Assembly (NCBI GenBank): GCA_903897985.1
Contig: CAIUDS010000170.1
Location: 1-10,106 of the forward strand
DNA from: an uncultured delta proteobacterium
GTDB lineage: Bacteria > RBG-13-61-14 > DRUE01
Reading direction: 5' to 3'
Length of the DNA: 10,106 bases
A model generated the notes under the pieces. The model had not been told where the DNA came from and did no database searches. It worked only from the letters and a program-made list of their open reading frames with translations. Position 1 is the first letter of the stretch. Every line of letters starts with the position of its first letter. Of this stretch, positions 7,168 through 10,106 are shown one piece after another. The translations under genes and the position numbers were made by a program.

Positions 7168-7770
7168 ATGGCAGCAGGAAGCGAAATCGGAGCGGCGTTC
7201 ACGCACCGGCAATACACTTTTCGGAGGAAATTCTGGAAAATTTTCGGCGGGGCCTTTCATGTCTATGACGAGGCCGGCAATGTGGTTTTCTACGCGAAGC
7301 AGGCCGCGTTCAAGCTGCGGGAGGACTTCAAGATTTTTGCGGACGAGGGCATGAGCCGGGAACTGCTCCGGATCAAAACCCCGCAGATCCTGGACATCAG
7401 CGCCACTTACAATGTATTGGACTCGGCCACCAACCAGCCGGTGGGGTCGTTCAAGCGCAAAGGGATCAAGTCCATCGTGATAGACGAGTGGACCATCCAT
7501 TCGCAGGACGGCAAGGAGATCGGGAAGCTGACCGAGAAGAGCTGGGTGTTTGCGATATTGAGCCGGTTCATCCAGTTTGTTCCGCAAACCTATGTGATCC
7601 TGGCCGCGGGCGGCAAAGAGGTCGCCATGATCAAACAGCATTTCAATCCCTGGATCCTCAAATACACCATGACCCTTTCCGAGCCCTCGCCCTCGCTGGA
7701 CCCGCGGCTCTTGGTCACCGCCGGCATCCTGCTCGCCGCCATCGAGCGCAGACAGCAACAGATGGGATAA
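7168..7770 (+). CDS. LURP-one-related / phospholipid scramblase-like beta-barrel protein
   Basis: A 200-residue protein resembling the LURP-one-related (tubby/scramblase fold) family, whose members include B. subtilis YxjI; the bacterial role is not established. Signs are the repeated strand-turn pattern: FHVYDEAGNVVFYAKQ (30-45), AAFKLREDFKIF (46-57), LLRIKTP (66-72), YNVLDSATNQPVGSFKRK (81-98) and WTIHSQDGKEIGKLTEKS (108-125). A C-terminal hydrophobic helix with DPRLLVTAGILLAAIE (178-193) would be the one threading the barrel in this fold. ATG 7168 is chosen because AGGAGG stands at 7155-7160, seven bases upstream; an in-frame extension back to 7081 would run across the promoter. No signal peptide is seen, so it is probably cytoplasmic or membrane-associated. 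Neighbours give no functional hint, and the downstream gene converges on it. Confidence 0.75.
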   Translation: MAAGSEIGAAFTHRQYTFRRKFWKIFGGAFHVYDEAGNVVFYAKQAAFKLREDFKIFADEGMSRELLRIKTPQILDISATYNVLDSATNQPVGSFKRKGIKSIVIDEWTIHSQDGKEIGKLTEKSWVFAILSRFIQFVPQTYVILAAGGKEVAMIKQHFNPWILKYTMTLSEPSPSLDPRLLVTAGILLAAIERRQQQMG

Positions 7771-7774
7771 ACGA

Positions 7775-7886
7775 GGTCAACGGTCAACGGTAAAAGGTGA
7801 AGGGTGAACGGTCCGCGGTGCACGGTCGTGGTCCGCAGTTTACCGTTAACCACGATCCGTGAACCGTTCACCGTGAACCGTGTACC
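7775..7886. repeat. Two facing arrays of 7-bp repeats (GGTNNNN x8, NNNNACC x7)
   Basis: GGT recurs every 7 bp at 7775, 7782, 7789, 7796, 7803, 7810, 7817 and 7824. In the second half ACC recurs every 7 bp at 7842, 7849, 7863, 7870, 7877 and 7884, with TCC at 7856. The halves fold back on each other: GGTGAACGGT (7803-7812) is a perfect complement of ACCGTTCACC (7863-7872), and CACGGTCGTGG (7821-7831) pairs with CCACGATCCGTG (7850-7861) apart from one bulged T. The element fills the gap between two convergent genes and could act as a two-way transcription end point. Confidence 0.85.
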
Positions 7887-7890
7887 GGTA

Positions 7891-9276
7891 TCACACCTTA
7901 TGGAGTTTCCATTTCCCGCCCCGGAAGGAGATGGAGAGGAAAACGGACCGGTAGATGAAATCCGGGAGTTGGGTGAGGAACAGCCAGAAGACCGGGGTCT
8001 GATAGACTTTCCATAACACCACGGCCAGTCCGATCCGGAAGACATACATGCCCGAGCTTTGCGCGATCATGGGCGAGATGGAATATCCGGCGCCGCGTAG
8101 CGCGCCGGCCTGGACAAAGGACAGGGCCATCAGGGGCTGGCAGACCGCGACCGCCAGCAGGTAGAGCCTTGCGTATTCCACGGTGAGCTCGGAGCTATTC
8201 GGGAAGAGGGTTTGGATGACGGGCCGGGCAAAGGCGATCAGGAGCAGCGAGATGATGCTCATCAGGATGACCGCGGCCAGGAGATTGATCCGGACGCTCT
8301 TCTCGGCCAGGTCCATCCGCTTGGCGCCCAGGCACATTCCCACCATGGTGGTGGCCGCGGCGTTGTAGCCGATGGCCGGGAGCTGGGCGAAATTCAAAAT
8401 GGTCAGGCCGATAATGTAAGCGGCGCCGGCCTCGGTCCCGTAGTGGTTGACAATGGACACGAACGCGACCAGGCCGAGCTGGATCAGTTCCCATTCCACC
8501 GCGGTGGGACCGCCGATCTTGATGATCTTTTTGATGATGCCCCAGTCAATCTTGAACCCCGAGAAATTGATCGGGAGCGCCGAGAGCCGGAACGCGAACA
8601 GCAAGACGAACAGCGCGATCGCGACCATGAAGGCGAGGCCCATGGCCACCCCCGCGCCGATGATGCCCATTTGCGGCAGGCCCAGCTTGCCGAACATCAG
8701 GATATATTGCGCCGCCATGTTGAAGACGGTGGTGATGGTGATCAGGATCATGGGCGTGCGGGTGTCGCCCGCGCCGCGCAGGCCGGCGCCGAGGAAAAAG
8801 CTGGCCGAGGCGAACGGGAGCCCGGCGAAGAGGATGATCATGGTGGTGACGGCGTCATCCAATATTTCCGGCGCGATGTGCATGGCCACGAAGATCGGCC
8901 GGGAGCAGAGGATCCCGATCCCGGCCAGCGCCACCGAGATGATGGTCCCGACCAGGGTGCCCTGTCCGAAAATCCGGCTCGCGGCCGGCCTATCGCCCGC
9001 GCCCACCGCCCGCGCCATCAGCGCCACCATGCCCACGCTGACCGAGGTCAGGCCCATGACCATGGCGAAAAAGATCATCTGCCCGATCCCGAGCGCGGCC
9101 AGGGTGGACTCGCCGATCGCGCCCACCATCATCCGGCTGATCAGGATCATCGAGGTGCTCACCGCCTGGCCCACGAATACCGGCCACGCCATGCGCCAAC
9201 TCTCGCTCCATAAAAAGCGGGTTTCCTTCCCCTCCGGGATCACAAAGCTCACTTCGCTATTGGTCGGACGCATCAT
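7891..9276 (-). CDS. MATE-family multidrug/cation efflux transporter
   Basis: A 461-residue inner-membrane antiporter that would export organic cations, drugs or metabolites using a sodium or proton gradient. The sequence is hydrophobic throughout, consistent with twelve helices in two homologous halves. The MATE half-repeat motif appears twice: GAGLRGAGDTRTPM (163-176) and AGALRGAGYSISPM (390-403). The N-terminal helix pair carries WPVFVGQAVSTSMILISRMM and the family-typical GALGESTLAALG-like stretch VGAIGESTLAALGIGQ (51-66). Length is normal for the family. Two consecutive ATG codons (9276 and 9273) are possible starts; only a weak GGGA lies upstream. It converges on the LURP-one-like gene across the heptad repeats and diverges from the SEFIR gene. 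Substrate cannot be told from sequence. Confidence 0.95.
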   Translation of the reverse strand: MMRPTNSEVSFVIPEGKETRFLWSESWRMAWPVFVGQAVSTSMILISRMMVGAIGESTLAALGIGQMIFFAMVMGLTSVSVGMVALMARAVGAGDRPAASRIFGQGTLVGTIISVALAGIGILCSRPIFVAMHIAPEILDDAVTTMIILFAGLPFASASFFLGAGLRGAGDTRTPMILITITTVFNMAAQYILMFGKLGLPQMGIIGAGVAMGLAFMVAIALFVLLFAFRLSALPINFSGFKIDWGIIKKIIKIGGPTAVEWELIQLGLVAFVSIVNHYGTEAGAAYIIGLTILNFAQLPAIGYNAAATTMVGMCLGAKRMDLAEKSVRINLLAAVILMSIISLLLIAFARPVIQTLFPNSSELTVEYARLYLLAVAVCQPLMALSFVQAGALRGAGYSISPMIAQSSGMYVFRIGLAVVLWKVYQTPVFWLFLTQLPDFIYRSVFLSISFRGGKWKLHKV

Positions 9277-9287
9277 TTAGTTCCCGA

Positions 9288-9317
9288 GTGTAAAGGGTAA
9301 AGAGTGAAGTGTAAAGG
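9288..9317. repeat. GTGTAAAGG direct repeat
   Basis: GTGTAAAGG at 9288-9296 is repeated at 9309-9317, with the related GGTAAAGAG and GAGTGAAG between. It is a short, low-complexity repeat immediately upstream of the transporter start, similar in style to the 7-bp arrays after its end. Confidence 0.6.
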
Positions 9318-9351
9318 CCAAGGCCGGAATCCTGCGGAACTGAAAAACCCT

Positions 9352-9387
9352 TGATAAATTCTCATGAGCATGATAGGATATGCTCAT
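9352..9387 (+). promoter_or_regulatory. Promoter of the SEFIR gene overlapped by an 8-bp inverted repeat
   Basis: TTGATA (9352-9357), a 16-bp spacer and TAGGAT (9374-9379) with TGA in front (9371-9373) make a good extended -10 promoter pointing right. ATGAGCAT (9364-9371) and its exact complement ATGCTCAT (9380-9387) flank the -10 with an 8-bp gap. Such placement is what a repressor operator would look like; no regulator gene lies nearby in the window. Confidence 0.6.
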
Positions 9388-9401
9388 AAGAAAAGTAATT
9401 G

Positions 9402-9420
9402 CGCGATTTTGAAAAGCGCG
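9402..9420. repeat. Palindrome in the SEFIR gene leader
   Basis: CGCG-A-TTTT-G-AAAA-G-CGCG is symmetrical about position 9411 apart from one A/G pair. It would lie in the 5' leader about 15 bases after the predicted transcription start and ends directly against a small ORF start at 9421. Confidence 0.6.
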
Positions 9421-9444
9421 ATGGAAGAGGACCAGCAGACATGA
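9421..9444 (+). CDS. Possible leader mini-ORF (MEEDQQT) overlapping the SEFIR start
   Basis: ATG 9421 opens a seven-codon frame that stops at TGA 9442-9444, overlapping ATG 9441 as ATGA. This is the classic layout for coupled re-initiation. Its own ribosome site is not obvious (AAAAG at 9412-9416). AAGAGG within it (9425-9430) may instead serve the downstream start directly, in which case this frame is chance. Confidence 0.3.
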   Translation: MEEDQQT

Positions 9445-10106
9445 GCAATCCGGAAGTTGAAAAATCGAACGAAAAAAATGGTAACGGAAAACCGGACAAT
9501 CCCAAACTCTTCATATCTTATAGCTGGAGTTCGCCAGATCATCAAGAATGGGTCATTAAGCTGGCAAAGGAACTTTGTGCCGAGGCTGTTGATGTAATTT
9601 TCGATAAATGGGACTTGAAAGAGGGGATGGACGCGCTCGCGTTTATGGAAAAGATGGTCAGCGATGATAGCGTGAAAAAAGTTGCCTTGATTTGCGACCG
9701 CCAGTACAAAGAAAAAGCAGACAGCCGCACCGGAGGCGTTGGGACGGAAACGCAAATAATCTCGCCCGAAATCTATTCAAAGACCGATCAAAACAAGTTT
9801 GTAGCGATAATCGCAGAAAAGGATGAGGATGGGAAACCATTTTTGCCGACCTATTATAAATCCAGAAAATATATTGACCTTAGCGATGAAGATCTCTATC
9901 TGCAAAACTTTGAGCAGCTTTTGCGCTGGATATACGATAAGCCTCTTCATGTCAAGCCTGATCTTGTGAGGTTCCCCCCATTGGTTGGACAACTTTTTGC
10001 CCGATTTATGTTAGATCCTTCGCATGCGAAGGAATTGTTGTTTGAGGCACGCCCCAGAAGATCACCTGAAAGGAACGACCCCAATAAATCGGGGGCCGTC
10101 CCTTCC
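9441..10106 (+). CDS. SEFIR/TIR-domain protein (3' end outside window)
   Basis: The first 222 residues of a gene that is open to the window edge. Residues 22-112 match the SEFIR branch of the TIR superfamily: KLFISYSWSSPDHQEWV, AVDVIFDKWDLKEGMDALAFME, VALICDRQYKEKAD and GGVGTETQIIS. Bacterial TIR-type domains act as NAD-consuming enzymes or signalling modules, often in phage defence; E103 in GVGTE is a candidate active-site acid by position only. A second segment (113-205) ends with LVRFPPLVGQLFARFM and is not assigned. There is no signal peptide or membrane helix. Start ATG 9441 has AAGAGG ten bases upstream. GC content is about 42% in a counted line, lower than the transporter and the glycosidase, which suggests a transferred gene. 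Any effector or partner domain would lie beyond the window. Confidence 0.85.
   Translation, partial: MSNPEVEKSNEKNGNGKPDNPKLFISYSWSSPDHQEWVIKLAKELCAEAVDVIFDKWDLKEGMDALAFMEKMVSDDSVKKVALICDRQYKEKADSRTGGVGTETQIISPEIYSKTDQNKFVAIIAEKDEDGKPFLPTYYKSRKYIDLSDEDLYLQNFEQLLRWIYDKPLHVKPDLVRFPPLVGQLFARFMLDPSHAKELLFEARPRRSPERNDPNKSGAVPS
10068..10106. repeat. Strong hairpin at the window edge
   Basis: Arms centred on GGAACGACCCC (10072-10082) and GGGGCCGTCCC (10092-10102) pair through about a dozen base pairs with two mismatches and a 9-base AT-rich loop. The SEFIR frame passes through it, encoding RNDPNKSGAVPS. Its compact shape resembles intergenic repeat units, so it may be an insertion into the coding sequence; it may also extend beyond the window. 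Confidence 0.6.

Noticed and set aside
7775..7886. CRISPR array
   Set aside because: The units are only 7 bp with no spacer structure and they reverse orientation midway.
8212..9213. Long plus-strand open frame opposite the transporter
   Set aside because: The product is a D/H/R/G-rich low-complexity string typical of an antisense shadow; the minus-strand MATE motifs are unmistakable.
1..10106. One joint defence island formed by the methyltransferase-dinD pair and the SEFIR gene
   Set aside because: About 6.8 kb of unrelated core-type genes separates them and nothing in the sequence ties the two together.

Overview
The window looks like a chromosomal stretch from an uncultivated, GC-rich, Gram-negative-type bacterium. 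The evidence is a periplasm-facing glycosidase with its own inner-membrane domain, bacterial sigma70-like promoters with an extended -10, and intergenic gaps packed with short palindromic repeats. The repeat style recalls Omnitrophota and other environmental phyla. That assignment is a weak inference; no rRNA or marker gene is present.

Left part (1-2609): a restriction-modification locus. It holds the 3' part of an Eco57I-like N6-adenine methyltransferase (probably a type IIG/BREX-type fused enzyme, beginning outside the window). Next is a 100-bp scrap of a second, divergent methyltransferase tail, and then a dinD homologue with an N-terminal zinc ribbon and a frameshift. Base composition inside the methyltransferase drops sharply over its recognition domain, which suggests domain exchange.

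Middle part (2610-9276): ordinary chromosomal genes with little functional linkage. They are a glycoside hydrolase family 2 enzyme fused to a polytopic membrane domain, a CCA-adding enzyme/poly(A) polymerase family nucleotidyltransferase with an HD domain, a LURP-one/scramblase-like beta-barrel protein, and, on the minus strand, a MATE-family efflux transporter. The gaps hold at least five different repeat types: a tandem GAATTCCG array at 14-bp spacing, a CTCTGCGCC.. dispersed repeat, a nested CATTCCCG/CGGGAATG hairpin, two facing arrays of 7-bp repeats, and a GTGTAAAGG repeat.

Right end (9277-10106): a divergent regulatory region with a good sigma70-like promoter overlapped by an 8-bp inverted repeat. 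It is followed by a small leader ORF overlapping the start of a SEFIR/TIR-domain gene that runs off the window and reaches a strong hairpin at the edge. This gene is AT-richer than its neighbours and looks like accessory (possibly immune or signalling) DNA.

No rRNA, tRNA, CRISPR array or complete transposon was seen. The most interesting items are the glycosidase-membrane fusion, the zinc ribbon-DinD fusion with its frameshift, the recombination scar next to the methyltransferase, the facing heptad arrays, and the regulated start region of the SEFIR gene.
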